From an uncultured Sulfitobacter sp. (GTDB lineage Bacteria; Pseudomonadota; Alphaproteobacteria; Rhodobacterales; Rhodobacteraceae), in NCBI GenBank assembly GCA_947492925.1, contig CANLOQ010000001.1, forward strand, positions 124,001 through 188,000: a stretch of DNA of 64,000 nucleotides, given 5' to 3'. A model generated the notes under the pieces. The model was not told the origin of the DNA. It did not search any database and worked only from the letters and a program-made list of their open reading frames with translations. Below are positions 35,623-44,373 of the stretch, in pieces (the first letter of the stretch is position 1; each line of letters opens with the position of its first letter). Both the position numbers and the translations under genes were made by a program.

Positions 35623-36698
35623 GCGATATCATCGTCGTCGGAGGCGGCATCGCGGGCCTCTCCGCTGCCGCGCGGCTTTCGTCGGACGCAAAAGTGACCG
35701 TGCTGGAAGCCGAAGCCCATACCGGCCACCATGCATCGGGCCGCTCTGCTGCCCTTTACGAAGAGAACTATGGCCTGCCCAGCACCGTCGCCCTGAATAC
35801 TGCCAGCAAGGCCTATCACTTTGAAGCGAATGGCGGATACCTCAGCCCCCGCGGCTTTCTGATCCTCGCAAAAGACGATGAAAAAGAGGCGTTTGACGCC
35901 GATTCCGCAACCCTTGGCGCTGATCCGATCACGCCTGCCCGGGCGCTGGATCTGGTGCCGATCCTCAACGCGGACAGGCTTGCCTATGCCGGTTACCACG
36001 CCGAAGCATATGACATTGACACGGACCGCCTGATGCAGGATTTCGCGCGGGTGTTGCGCGGCAACGGCGGGCAAGTGCTGACCAAATCCCCCGTCACCGC
36101 GATAGAACGCACATCGGGCGGATGGACCGTCACGGCAGGCGGCACAACGCACAGCTGCGCCACCCTCGTCAACGCGGCGGGGGCATGGGCCGATCAAGTC
36201 GCCCGGATGGCCGGGATTGCGCCTCTTGGCATCACGCCACACCGGCGTTCGATGGCCCGGATACCGGCGCCCGGCGGACATGACCCGGGCCAATGGCCAA
36301 TGTTCTTTGGCGTGGGCGAAACATGGTACGCCAAGCCAGACGCGGGTGCCCTCCTGATATCACCTGCAGAAGAAGACCCGGTCGAACCCCACGACGCATG
36401 GGCCGAGGACATGACACTTGCCGAAGGCATCGCGCGGTATGAGGAAATGGTCACCCTGCCCGTGACCCGCCTGCTGACATCATGGGCCGGCCTGCGGTCT
36501 TTCGCGCCCGATCGCGCATTGGTGCTGGGGCCTGATCCGTCTGACACCACCTTTGTCTGGTCTGCCGGTCAGGGCGGTTATGGTTTTCAGACCGCGCCCG
36601 CCGCCTCGCAATTGGTTGCCGATCTGGTGATGGGGCGCACCCCACGGATTGCGGCAGGTTTGGTGGCTGAACTGACCCCCGACAGGCTACGCGCATGA
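35619..36698 (+). CDS. FAD-dependent oxidoreductase, D-amino-acid-oxidase fold
   Basis: A 359-residue flavoprotein. The dinucleotide-binding start IIVVGGGIAGLSAAARL is followed by the FAD ribose contact LEAEAHTGHHASGRSAAL, typical of DAO-fold enzymes that oxidise amino or hydroxy acids. The carboxy-terminal WSAGQGGYGFQTAPA holds the second FAD contact. Overlaps both the aldo/keto reductase and DUF938 genes by ATGA. Substrate is not visible; glycine-oxidase-like or 2-hydroxyglutarate-type activity are possibilities. Confidence 0.9.
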   Translation: MSDIIVVGGGIAGLSAAARLSSDAKVTVLEAEAHTGHHASGRSAALYEENYGLPSTVALNTASKAYHFEANGGYLSPRGFLILAKDDEKEAFDADSATLGADPITPARALDLVPILNADRLAYAGYHAEAYDIDTDRLMQDFARVLRGNGGQVLTKSPVTAIERTSGGWTVTAGGTTHSCATLVNAAGAWADQVARMAGIAPLGITPHRRSMARIPAPGGHDPGQWPMFFGVGETWYAKPDAGALLISPAEEDPVEPHDAWAEDMTLAEGIARYEEMVTLPVTRLLTSWAGLRSFAPDRALVLGPDPSDTTFVWSAGQGGYGFQTAPAASQLVADLVMGRTPRIAAGLVAELTPDRLRA

Positions 36699-37345
36699 GC
36701 TGCCCCTTGCCGCCAAGCGCCAGCGTCGCCACACCGCAGGACGGCGACAAGCTACACGCGCCCGCTGCCGCGCGCAACGCACAGGCCCTTGCGGATTTTC
36801 TGAGCGCCCACGCGCCCCCCGCCGGACAGGCACTTGAGATCGCCAGTGGCACGGGCCAGCATGTCGTGGCCTTTGCGAGGGGGCTTCCCGGATTGCACTG
36901 GCATCCGACCGATGTGGACAAGGCCCGGTTGCGCAGCATTGATGCCCATGTGGCCGATACGGACCTGAAAAACGTAGCACATGCTTCATATTTGGATGCC
37001 ACCGCACCCGGATGGGGTGAAGGGCACACGCCGAAAGACCTGATCGTGCTGATCAATCTCCTGCACCTGATCCCGGCACCCGCGACCCAAACCCTGATCA
37101 ACGAAGCCGCAGGTGCGCTGACCTCCACCGGCACGCTCATGCTCTATGGTCCGTTCCGCCGCGATGGCGCGCTGACCAGCGATGGCGATACGCGATTTGA
37201 TGCAGAACTGCGGGGCGCCGATCCGGCCATCGGCTACAAAGACACCCGCGCTCTGCAAGACTGGCTGCACGCCGCCGGTCTGTCCAATGTCACCCGTCAC
37301 GATATGCCCGCCAACAATCTGATGTTTCTTGCCCGAAAGGTCTGA
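36695..37345 (+). CDS. DUF938 family, SAM-dependent methyltransferase fold
   Basis: A 216-residue cytosolic protein. Motif I reads LEIASGTGQHVVAFA (about residues 47-61), followed by HWHPTDVD as motif II and LIVLINLLHLIP. This is the DUF938 pattern, a methyltransferase fold whose substrate is not established. Coupled to the FAD oxidase gene by ATGA and followed two bases later by the GH25 gene. Confidence 0.88.
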   Translation: MSCPLPPSASVATPQDGDKLHAPAAARNAQALADFLSAHAPPAGQALEIASGTGQHVVAFARGLPGLHWHPTDVDKARLRSIDAHVADTDLKNVAHASYLDATAPGWGEGHTPKDLIVLINLLHLIPAPATQTLINEAAGALTSTGTLMLYGPFRRDGALTSDGDTRFDAELRGADPAIGYKDTRALQDWLHAAGLSNVTRHDMPANNLMFLARKV

Positions 37346-37347
37346 CC

Positions 37348-38136
37348 ATGACCCGCCTTCGCCTGTTTGCCTGTCTGTTGCTTGTTACGCTTGCGGCCTG
37401 CGGTGCCCCACGCGGCACGCCGCCTGCTCCTCCCGGCACGCTCTTTGCGCCAAATTTCCGTGACGCTGATCCGGTGGATTTTGCCAGCCCGGCACCCTCG
37501 CGCTTTGCGGTACACGGTATTGATGCGGCACGGTTCCAGACCAGCATCGACTGGAACACCGCACGGGCAAACGGCGCGAATTTCGCGTTTATCAAGGCGA
37601 CCGAGGGCGGTGATCTGCTCGACCCCGCTTTCAAGGACCACTGGCGCGGGGCAGGCAGCGCCGGAGTGTATCGCGGAGCCTATCATTTCTATTATTTCTG
37701 CACCGCACCAGAGGTGCAGGCCCAATGGTTCATCCGCAACGTGCCGCGCACGCCCGGGGCGCTGCCGCCCGTTCTGGACATGGAATGGAACCCCTTTTCG
37801 CCGACCTGTGCCACCGTCCGCCCGCCTGCTGCCGAAGTGCAGCGCCAGATGCGCGTCTGGCTCGACATCGTTGAGCGGCACTATGGTCAGCGCCCGATCA
37901 TTTACACCACGCCGCGCTTTTACGAAGAGAACAACCTCAGCCGTTTTCGCGGCTATGAGTACTGGCTGCGCACCACCGCCAAAACCCCGCGCGAGGCCTA
38001 TCCCGGTCAAAGCTGGCGGTTCTGGCAATATTCGGCCACGGGCCTGATACCCGGCATCAAAGGAGAGGTGGACCTGAACGCTTTCAACGGGACCCGGGCA
38101 GACTGGAACGCGTGGGTGGCCCGCCGCGCCCGCTAA
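37348..38136 (+). CDS. GH25-family lysozyme, lipoprotein
   Basis: A 262-residue muramidase-like protein. The start has a lipobox (LLLVTLAAC, Cys14), so it should be attached to a membrane. The GH25 barrel opens with HGIDAARFQTSIDW (about residues 50-63), and the catalytic acidic pair is in PPVLDMEWNPF. Later FIKATEGGD, GAYHFYYF and WRFWQYSATG are standard. The role is most likely local peptidoglycan remodelling. Last gene of the four-gene run, 2 bp after the DUF938 stop; it converges on the next gene with a 4-bp gap. Confidence 0.92.
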   Translation: MTRLRLFACLLLVTLAACGAPRGTPPAPPGTLFAPNFRDADPVDFASPAPSRFAVHGIDAARFQTSIDWNTARANGANFAFIKATEGGDLLDPAFKDHWRGAGSAGVYRGAYHFYYFCTAPEVQAQWFIRNVPRTPGALPPVLDMEWNPFSPTCATVRPPAAEVQRQMRVWLDIVERHYGQRPIIYTTPRFYEENNLSRFRGYEYWLRTTAKTPREAYPGQSWRFWQYSATGLIPGIKGEVDLNAFNGTRADWNAWVARRAR

Positions 38137-38140
38137 CGGC

Positions 38141-38740
38141 TCATGTCCCGTTTTGCTGCGCGGCCTGTCTCAGGCGCGCCGTGACATCGCGCACCTCAAT
38201 GCGGTCCCAGACCGCATCACGCAGATGAAAACGGCGGCTGTTTGTGTGAGTTGATTGTGTGGACAGGGCAAAAACGGTGTCAAAAGGAATGAGTGCCGCG
38301 CGCAGAATGCCATAATCCCGCGTGAAAAGCACTGCACCAAGATAGCCAAAGGGACGATCCTGCATGTCGCGCAACGCGGACAACTGGCGTGACGTGGTCG
38401 GCTGCGTCATACGGCGCGCCTTGATCTGATACCGTGTGCCTTGTGCGTCCTGCGCATCGTACCCTTTGGCAGACGGCGCAGCCTGATCCCATCCAAGCGC
38501 GGCACAGAACAGAAACTCGGCGTAATCCCCCGTGGGGTTGTTGCCTGACCGGATGATGCCCCTGCTGCGCAACTGGTCCAGCACCGCCACATGGGTCCGC
38601 AACAGGTCACGCGTCGCAAGACTGGCTAGGTCCGGCGCTGCCGGTGTCCCGAGCGCTTTCGCAAACGCCAGCCCCGGCAGAACGGCGGATCCCGCCGCAA
38701 GGCCAAGTGCTGCCCGCCTTGTGGGTCGATCATCCGCCAT
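38141..38740 (-). CDS. Hypothetical protein with possible Tat-type signal
   Basis: A 199-residue protein from the ATG at 38740. The amino terminus has a paired arginine (PTRRAALGLAAGSAVLPGLAFA), consistent with a Tat signal peptide cut near residue 26. The body contains QIKARRMTQPTTSRQLSALRDM and a region GYLGAVLFTRDYGILRAALIP that looks like a mixed alpha/beta core; the GDYAEFLFCAALGW...RYQIKARR pattern recalls PD-(D/E)XK-like nuclease folds, which would argue for a cytosolic rather than exported protein. Function not assigned. Confidence 0.65.
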   Translation of the reverse strand: MADDRPTRRAALGLAAGSAVLPGLAFAKALGTPAAPDLASLATRDLLRTHVAVLDQLRSRGIIRSGNNPTGDYAEFLFCAALGWDQAAPSAKGYDAQDAQGTRYQIKARRMTQPTTSRQLSALRDMQDRPFGYLGAVLFTRDYGILRAALIPFDTVFALSTQSTHTNSRRFHLRDAVWDRIEVRDVTARLRQAAQQNGT

Positions 38741-38840
38741 AACGCCTGCCCCCACCCTTGATTGCCCGCAAAACAAGAGCAAGGATGGTGCAAGATGGTT
38801 AACGATGTCCTAACAGCCTATGCGCCGTTGCTGACGGCTC

Positions 38841-39215
38841 TCACCCTGCAAGCCAGATCCAAAACGCCGCCACCCACAGGATCGTCAAAAGCACCGTCGC
38901 CAACAGCACCGCCAATGATCCCAGATCCTTGGCCATTCGGCTCAGGTCATGCCGTTCCGGCCCAATCCGGTCCACCACCGCTTCAATGGCTGAATTCAAC
39001 ACTTCGACAATCAGCAACAGCATACCCGCGGCGATCAGCACAGCCGCCTGAAACATATCCGCCGCAATCACAAAGGCTACCGGGACAGAGAGCAGCCAAA
39101 TCACCATTTCCATCCGAAACGCCTCTTCGTGGGTCCAGATATCGCGCAACCCCGCACGTGAATTGCGCCATGCAGCGATCAGCCGTGCAGTGCCTTTGAG
39201 CGGTTGATTTGCCAT
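38841..39215 (-). CDS. dgkA: Diacylglycerol kinase (DgkA family)
   Basis: A 124-residue trimeric membrane kinase that phosphorylates diacylglycerol to phosphatidic acid, recycling lipid from envelope glucan synthesis. It has three membrane helices, the amino-terminal HEEAFRMEM catalytic motif (about residues 29-37), LNSAIEAVVDRI and the MAKDLGSLAV motif. A short gap of 14 bp separates it from the membrane protein gene upstream, so they may be transcribed together. Confidence 0.95.
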   Translation of the reverse strand: MANQPLKGTARLIAAWRNSRAGLRDIWTHEEAFRMEMVIWLLSVPVAFVIAADMFQAAVLIAAGMLLLIVEVLNSAIEAVVDRIGPERHDLSRMAKDLGSLAVLLATVLLTILWVAAFWIWLAG

Positions 39216-39229
39216 CGGCTTCCCTCGTT

Positions 39230-40036
39230 TCAGACCGGCGTGCCGCGCGCGAAAGAGCGGACGGCAAAGAACAGCCCACCAATCAGCAGCATCGGCAGGA
39301 TAAAGATGCGGAATACATAAACACCAAACATCGCAACCAGCCCGCCGATCAATTCATCGGCCCGCTGCCAGACATTCGTGGCGATCTTGCGGTAATCGTT
39401 CAGCCCCAGTTCCACCGGTTCTTCCGCCGACATGATATTGCCGCCGCCCACCGTCTGCGTGATTTCCGTGACCACGGCCAGATTGCGCTGGTAGGTCGCT
39501 TCGGTCAGCATCCCGGCCAGCGGGGCCGCCAGCGCAAGCCCCAGGGGCAATGCCAACCCCATGAACATCCCGTACCACGCCAGACGTCGGTACATCCCAC
39601 GCCTTGGGCTGACCGCCGCGATCACAAGGCCCAGCGCCAGCAGCGTCAGACCAACCGCGCTGACCGGACCCAGCGCCACCGCAAGCACGCCGGTCGCCAC
39701 CATCACGCCAAACACAAGCCCCGCGATACGCTCAATCGTATCATCCACCGGCTCCAGTATCTTGAGCGGTTGTGCGGTGCCGGACGCAATGAAAGACATG
39801 CCCACTTCGACTTCCTGTGCGGTGGACAATACCGCATTCAGGGCGCGCAGGGTCACGTAGGTGCCCGCCGCTTTGGTTGCGATGTCAGCGGCGTAGGTCT
39901 GTGCCGTGCGCGTCAGCGGATCATCGGCCGCGCGCGCCACCCAAAGTGCCAGCACAAGGCAAAGCGCCGCCCCCAAAAGAGGGACGACGCGCCAGATTTT
40001 ACCCGTCGATTCTGATCCGCTCGTTTTTCGGATCAT
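39230..40036 (-). CDS. Multi-pass membrane protein of unknown function
   Basis: A 268-residue protein with an amino-terminal hydrophobic segment (about residues 19-36), three or four helices in the middle (about 104-190) and a carboxy-terminal helix (about 233-258). A periplasmic or cytoplasmic stretch between about 40 and 100 contains TLRALNAVLSTAQEVEVGMSF. No domain recognised. The start at 40036 overlaps the end of the upstream flavoprotein gene by 38 bp, so it is probably translated by ribosomes arriving from that gene. A different start inside the overlap cannot be excluded. Confidence 0.7.
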   Translation of the reverse strand: MIRKTSGSESTGKIWRVVPLLGAALCLVLALWVARAADDPLTRTAQTYAADIATKAAGTYVTLRALNAVLSTAQEVEVGMSFIASGTAQPLKILEPVDDTIERIAGLVFGVMVATGVLAVALGPVSAVGLTLLALGLVIAAVSPRRGMYRRLAWYGMFMGLALPLGLALAAPLAGMLTEATYQRNLAVVTEITQTVGGGNIMSAEEPVELGLNDYRKIATNVWQRADELIGGLVAMFGVYVFRIFILPMLLIGGLFFAVRSFARGTPV

Positions 40037-42494
40037 AGGGGCTGTCCTCCACAATCTCGGCATCCCAAAGCTGGTCGAACATCTTGACCTTCAGCTTTGT
40101 GCCTACCACGGCGTGTTCGGGCTTCACATAGCCCATGCCGATGGATTTGCCGAACGCGACAGAATAGCCACCAGAGGTCAGGCGGCCTGTGCGCTCCTCC
40201 CCCACATAGATCACTTCACGGCCCCACGGATCGGCGTCCTTTGGCCCGTCGATCAGCACGGTCACGCATTTGGCGTTGATGCCATGATCGGCCATTGCCT
40301 GTTTGCCGTGGAAATCCTTGTTCAGATCAACAAAGCGCGGCAGATCAGCTTCAAGCGGTGTGGCGTCACGGCCCAGTTCGGTGCCGAACGCGCGGTAGGA
40401 TTTCTCCTGCCGCAACCAGTTCTGCGCGCGGGCACCCACCAGCTTCATCCCATGCGGCTCGCCCGCCTTTTCAAGCTGGTCGAAGAGGTAATTCTGCATC
40501 TCAATCGGGTGGTGCAGCTCCCAGCCCAACTCTCCGGTATAGGCAACGCGGATCGCGCGCACCGGGCACATGCCCAGCTCGATGTTGCGCATGGTCAGCC
40601 AGGGGAAACGCTTGTTGCTGAGCACTGTCGATGGATCGGCGTCCTTCACGATCTCGTTCAGCACATCGCGGGATTTCGGCCCGGCAATGGCGAAGACGCC
40701 CCATTGGGTCGTCACGTCATGGCATTCGATATAGCCGAATTCTGGCGCTTTATCCTCAATCGCCTTGCGCAGGTAATCGCTATCATAGGCGGTCCATGCC
40801 CCCGCCGACACAAGGTAATACTCATCCTGCGCCAGCCGCACGATGGTGTATTCCGTGCGCGTGGTGCCTGCCCCAGTCAGCGCGTAGGTCAGATTGATCC
40901 GGCCCACGGACGGCAGCTTGTTGCAGGTGAACCAGTCAAGGAATTGCGTCGCACCGGGGCCGCGCACCACATGCTTGGTGAACGCCGTCGCGTCGATCAG
41001 GCCCACGCCCTCGCGGATCGCCTTGGCTTCCTCGACCGCGTACTGCCACCAGTCCCCGCGCCGGAAGGACCGCGCGTCATGGTCAGAAAAACCGGCGGGG
41101 GCAAAGTAGTTTGGCCGTTCCCAGCCATTGACCCAGCCGAACTGCGCGCCGCGTGCGGCCTGCCGGTCGTAGGCGGGCGAGGTGCGCAGGGGACGGCAGG
41201 CAGGGCGTTCTTCATCCGGGTGGTGCAGGATGTAAACGTGCTCATACGCCTCCTCGTTCTTGCGGGCGGCGAATTCCGTCGTCATCCAGTCGCCGTAACG
41301 CTTTGGATCAAGCGACGCCATGTCGATCTCTGCTTCGCCATCGACCATCAACTGCGCAAGGTAGTACCCCGTGCCACCCGCCGCCGTGATGCCAAAACTA
41401 AAACCTTCGGCCAGCCACATGTTGCGCAGACCGGGGGCCGGACCCACCAGTGGGTTGCCATCGGGGGTATAGCAGATGGGGCCGTTGAAATCATCCTTGA
41501 GCCCGCTTTCCTCACACGACGGAATACGGTGGATCATCGCCTCGTACTGGCTCTCGATCCGCTCCAGATCAAGCTGGAACAGGTCCGCGCGGAAGCTGTC
41601 TGGCACGCCTTGCTCAAAACGCGCGGGTGCGTCCTTTTCGTAGACACCCAAAATCCAGCCGCCGCGTTCCTCGCGCACATAAGATTGCGCATCGGCGTCA
41701 CGGATCACGGGATGCTCGGGGTTGCCCTCTTCCTTTCGCCATTTCACAAGCGCGGGGTCCTGATCCATCACGATGAACTGATGCTCCACCGGGATCGCGG
41801 GCATCTTGATGCCCAGCATCTTGGCCGTGCGCTGTGCGTGGTTGCCCGATGCCGTCACCACATGCTCGGCGGTGATGACGATCTGCTCGTCTGACGGCAC
41901 AAGGTTACCGCCCTTTTCCACCATCTTGGTGCAGGTAACCTCCCACGCCTCCCCGTTCCAGTGAAACGCATCCGCCTGCCACTTGCGTTCGATCACCACG
42001 CCCCGCTGGCGCGCGCCCTTGGCCATCGCCATCGTCACGTCGGCGGGGTTAATGTAGCCGTCCGTCTGGTGATAGATCGCGCCCTTCAGGTCTTCGGTGC
42101 GGATCAGAGGCCATTTCACCTTGATCTCATCGGGTGTCATGAACGTGTAGGGCACGCCGCATGTCTCGGCGGTGGAAGCATAGAGCATGTATTCGTCCAT
42201 ACGCTCGTCCGTCTGCGCCATGCGCAGGTTACCGACGACCGCGAAACCGGCGTTCAGCCCGGTTTCTTCTTCCAGCGTTTTGTAGAACCGGATGGAATAG
42301 TCGTGAATATGCGTCGTCGCATAGCTCATGTTGAAATACGGCAGCAGCCCGGCGGCATGCCAGGTGGAGCCGGAGGTCAGCTCGTCCCGCTCCAGCAGCA
42401 TGACATCATCCCATCCCGCCTTTGCCAGATGATAGGCAATCGACGTGCCCACGGCACCGCCACCAACAACCAATGCTTTGACTTGCGTTTTCAT
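39999..42494 (-). CDS. Dimethylglycine/sarcosine dehydrogenase-type flavoprotein with GcvT domains
   Basis: An 831-residue oxidase of methylated glycines. Residues about 8-380 form a DAO-type FAD domain (VVGGGAVGTSIAYHL; covalent-flavin His in SGSTWHAAGL), followed by an FAO-type bridge and the tetrahydrofolate-binding GCV_T domains (from about 430), which capture the released one-carbon unit. A GTG at 42503 is in frame but GGGGAG sits directly against it, at proper spacing (8 bases) for the ATG at 42494. Probable substrates are dimethylglycine, sarcosine or related products of choline, betaine or DMSP breakdown; exact choice uncertain. Confidence 0.9.
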   Translation of the reverse strand: MKTQVKALVVGGGAVGTSIAYHLAKAGWDDVMLLERDELTSGSTWHAAGLLPYFNMSYATTHIHDYSIRFYKTLEEETGLNAGFAVVGNLRMAQTDERMDEYMLYASTAETCGVPYTFMTPDEIKVKWPLIRTEDLKGAIYHQTDGYINPADVTMAMAKGARQRGVVIERKWQADAFHWNGEAWEVTCTKMVEKGGNLVPSDEQIVITAEHVVTASGNHAQRTAKMLGIKMPAIPVEHQFIVMDQDPALVKWRKEEGNPEHPVIRDADAQSYVREERGGWILGVYEKDAPARFEQGVPDSFRADLFQLDLERIESQYEAMIHRIPSCEESGLKDDFNGPICYTPDGNPLVGPAPGLRNMWLAEGFSFGITAAGGTGYYLAQLMVDGEAEIDMASLDPKRYGDWMTTEFAARKNEEAYEHVYILHHPDEERPACRPLRTSPAYDRQAARGAQFGWVNGWERPNYFAPAGFSDHDARSFRRGDWWQYAVEEAKAIREGVGLIDATAFTKHVVRGPGATQFLDWFTCNKLPSVGRINLTYALTGAGTTRTEYTIVRLAQDEYYLVSAGAWTAYDSDYLRKAIEDKAPEFGYIECHDVTTQWGVFAIAGPKSRDVLNEIVKDADPSTVLSNKRFPWLTMRNIELGMCPVRAIRVAYTGELGWELHHPIEMQNYLFDQLEKAGEPHGMKLVGARAQNWLRQEKSYRAFGTELGRDATPLEADLPRFVDLNKDFHGKQAMADHGINAKCVTVLIDGPKDADPWGREVIYVGEERTGRLTSGGYSVAFGKSIGMGYVKPEHAVVGTKLKVKMFDQLWDAEIVEDSPYDPKNERIRIDG

Positions 42495-42666
42495 CTCGGA
42501 CACTCCCCGCTAGATCTGACATCCTTTTAGTCAGACATGGAAATGCACGCGCGCACCTGCCGACGCAAGACAGCGCAAAACCGACTTGGAAAGACAGTTT
42601 TCACACCAAAGCGCCGGGTTCGACGGGTCAGCGCAATAGCGCTGTGCCTACTGTCGCGCGGTGCGC

Positions 42667-43182
42667 TCAATCACGCAGTTGATCCAGCCGCAGTCTCGGG
42701 CCGGTGTACCCGCCCGCTTTCAGCATGTCGTTCCAACGCGCTTCCTCAACGGCGCGGGCGCGCGCGCGTGATTGCACCGCGTCAAGCCGCCCCCCCTGTG
42801 CCTTCTCCTGCGGTGCTTTGCGGCTGAACAGTGACCACTTGCGCTGTTGTGCGCGGTCGCGGTTGGCGTCGCGTTGCGCGCGGGCGGCGGGGGCCGCGTT
42901 GACCATTGACCGGGCTGTGGCCCGCATCTTGCGCTCAGCAAGGCTGGTGTTGCCACGGGTGTTCACGCCTCTGGTCTGCGGCAACTGCGCGATGCGCGGG
43001 CGCGCGGGCTCGGGCTCTTCACCGGCCATCAGCACCTTCAGCCGCGCGGGCGTATCCGCCAGATACTGCATCGCGGCCTGTGGCATATTGCCGACAGATG
43101 TGCCGGGGTTCAGCTGCGTATAGGCGGCAAAGCCGGACCCGGCGCACAACAACAGACCGGCGCTAAAGATAATCCTGATCAT
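42667..43182 (-). CDS. Exported small protein, paralogue C of a tandem triplet
   Basis: A 171-residue protein with an amino-terminal signal-type helix (MIRIIFSAGLLLCAGSGFAA). The mature part has YLAD at 40-43, PRIAQLPQ at 62-69, a long Arg/Ala-rich, probably helical stretch (about 80-115), and KWSLFSRKA followed by GRLDAV. These blocks align in order with the neighbouring gene at 43228 (YLAD, PRIASLPQ, WWDRLFRKA, NRLAAI). It has no recognisable domain. AGGAGG precedes the ATG at 43182. Third gene of a run with 45-bp spacing. Function unknown. Confidence 0.72.
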   Translation of the reverse strand: MIRIIFSAGLLLCAGSGFAAYTQLNPGTSVGNMPQAAMQYLADTPARLKVLMAGEEPEPARPRIAQLPQTRGVNTRGNTSLAERKMRATARSMVNAAPAARAQRDANRDRAQQRKWSLFSRKAPQEKAQGGRLDAVQSRARARAVEEARWNDMLKAGGYTGPRLRLDQLRD

Positions 43183-43227
43183 TGAAAACCTCCTGCGCAA
43201 AACGTCTCAATGCGCGGGCGGGGCAGA

Positions 43228-43824
43228 CTAAAAGCCACTGTCGCTTGCCGCATTCATTCCGTTGATCACCGTGTTGGTGAACCCCTGACTGATCGCGCCC
43301 CTGTTGCTGTAAAGCTCCAGTGCGGACATCCCGTTCAACGCATTGGGGTCCAGTCCGGGCCGGGGCGTGACAGGTAACGGAAAGTTCCGTTCGCGGATCG
43401 CGGCCAGCCGGTTTGTACGCGGTGCCTCATTGGTCTCGGCCTTGCGGAACAACCGGTCCCACCAGCGGGTTTTTGCCTCCGCACGGTCGCGGGCCACCAT
43501 CGCCTGAAGCTGCGGATTGCCTTCGACAAATTCATCAATCTGCTCTTCTGTCGTTTGTGCGGGCGCATTCATATCCGGCCCCGCCAGGCCGATCCCAACC
43601 TGCGGCAGCGATGCGATGCGTGGCTGCGGTTCCTTTGCCATCAAATCAACCACACCAAAGTTCAGATCAGGAAGATTCAGGTTATCAAGGTCCAGATCAG
43701 CCAGATAATCGGACAGGCTCAGAACTTCACCGGGGGTCATTTGTGCCTTGATGGTATAATCATATCCCACCGCAGCGGACCCGCATGTCAGGGTGACGCC
43801 AACGCATAACATGGTTTTCAGCAT
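43228..43824 (-). CDS. Exported small protein, paralogue B of a tandem triplet
   Basis: A 198-residue protein with a signal-type start (MLKTMLCVGVTLTCGSAA). The mature part has an acidic Leu/Asp-rich stretch (about 36-60), PRIASLPQ at 68-75, WWDRLFRKA at 121-129, TNRLAAIRERN at 137-147 and MSALELYSNR at 166-175. The first blocks align with the gene at 42667 and the last two with the gene at 43852 (TNRLGNFKERN, MSPMELYKNR), so this protein links the three as one family. GGAGAG lies before the ATG. Function unknown. Confidence 0.72.
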   Translation of the reverse strand: MLKTMLCVGVTLTCGSAAVGYDYTIKAQMTPGEVLSLSDYLADLDLDNLNLPDLNFGVVDLMAKEPQPRIASLPQVGIGLAGPDMNAPAQTTEEQIDEFVEGNPQLQAMVARDRAEAKTRWWDRLFRKAETNEAPRTNRLAAIRERNFPLPVTPRPGLDPNALNGMSALELYSNRGAISQGFTNTVINGMNAASDSGF

Positions 43825-43851
43825 GGTTTCTCTCCACCATTAAAAACAGGA

Positions 43852-44277
43852 TCAGTTAAAAATACCGTCCATCTGTTTGTTGATCTTGGTGGTCATGCCC
43901 TTCATCACTTTTTCGCGGTTCTTATACAGCTCCATCGGGCTCATCTTGGCGATGTCCTCGGCGTCCATGCCTTCGCGGGCCAGCACAGAATTGCGTTCCT
44001 TGAAATTACCCAACCGGTTTGTCTGCTCCACGCCCTCGGGGGCTTCCTCGCTGGACCAGTTGGTCGCCATTTCCTTGGCCGCCCCCGGCAGACCGGCAAG
44101 ACGCGGCCCCCAATCTTCGGTCCAGGCCGTACGCAGACGACCGGGCAACTTGCCCGCATATTCCTGCGCGTCAAAGACATAGTCAGGATCGTTCACCGAC
44201 ATTTTTGCCGTGTCATTGGCCACAAAGGCGGCACCGCCCATTGCAAGAACGCCAATCAAAAGAAAAATTCTGGCCAT
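43852..44277 (-). CDS. Exported small protein, paralogue A of a tandem triplet
   Basis: A 141-residue protein with an amino-terminal hydrophobic segment (MARIFLLIGVLAMGGAAF). It has PRLAGLP at 58-64, TNRLGNFKERN at 86-96 and MSPMELYKNR at 112-121, then a Lys-rich tail. The frame is open to 44346, but only the ATG at 44277 gives the signal and a paired ribosome site (AGAGG). First gene of the triplet, 27 bp before paralogue B. It is shorter than B and lacks the acidic and WWDRLFRKA segments. Function unknown. Confidence 0.72.
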   Translation of the reverse strand: MARIFLLIGVLAMGGAAFVANDTAKMSVNDPDYVFDAQEYAGKLPGRLRTAWTEDWGPRLAGLPGAAKEMATNWSSEEAPEGVEQTNRLGNFKERNSVLAREGMDAEDIAKMSPMELYKNREKVMKGMTTKINKQMDGIFN

Positions 44278-44373
44278 ATCGCTACCTCTCTCGTTGAGAA
44301 AGATACACCAGAGCTTTGCGCAGAATCTAAGGCACAAGCGTGACAAAACCGGGTTGCCCGGCCGTCACAGCGG

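Noticed and set aside
39906-41894. Open frame of 662 codons antisense to the DMGDH-type gene
   Set aside because: Shadow frame with no motif; the sense gene is well supported.
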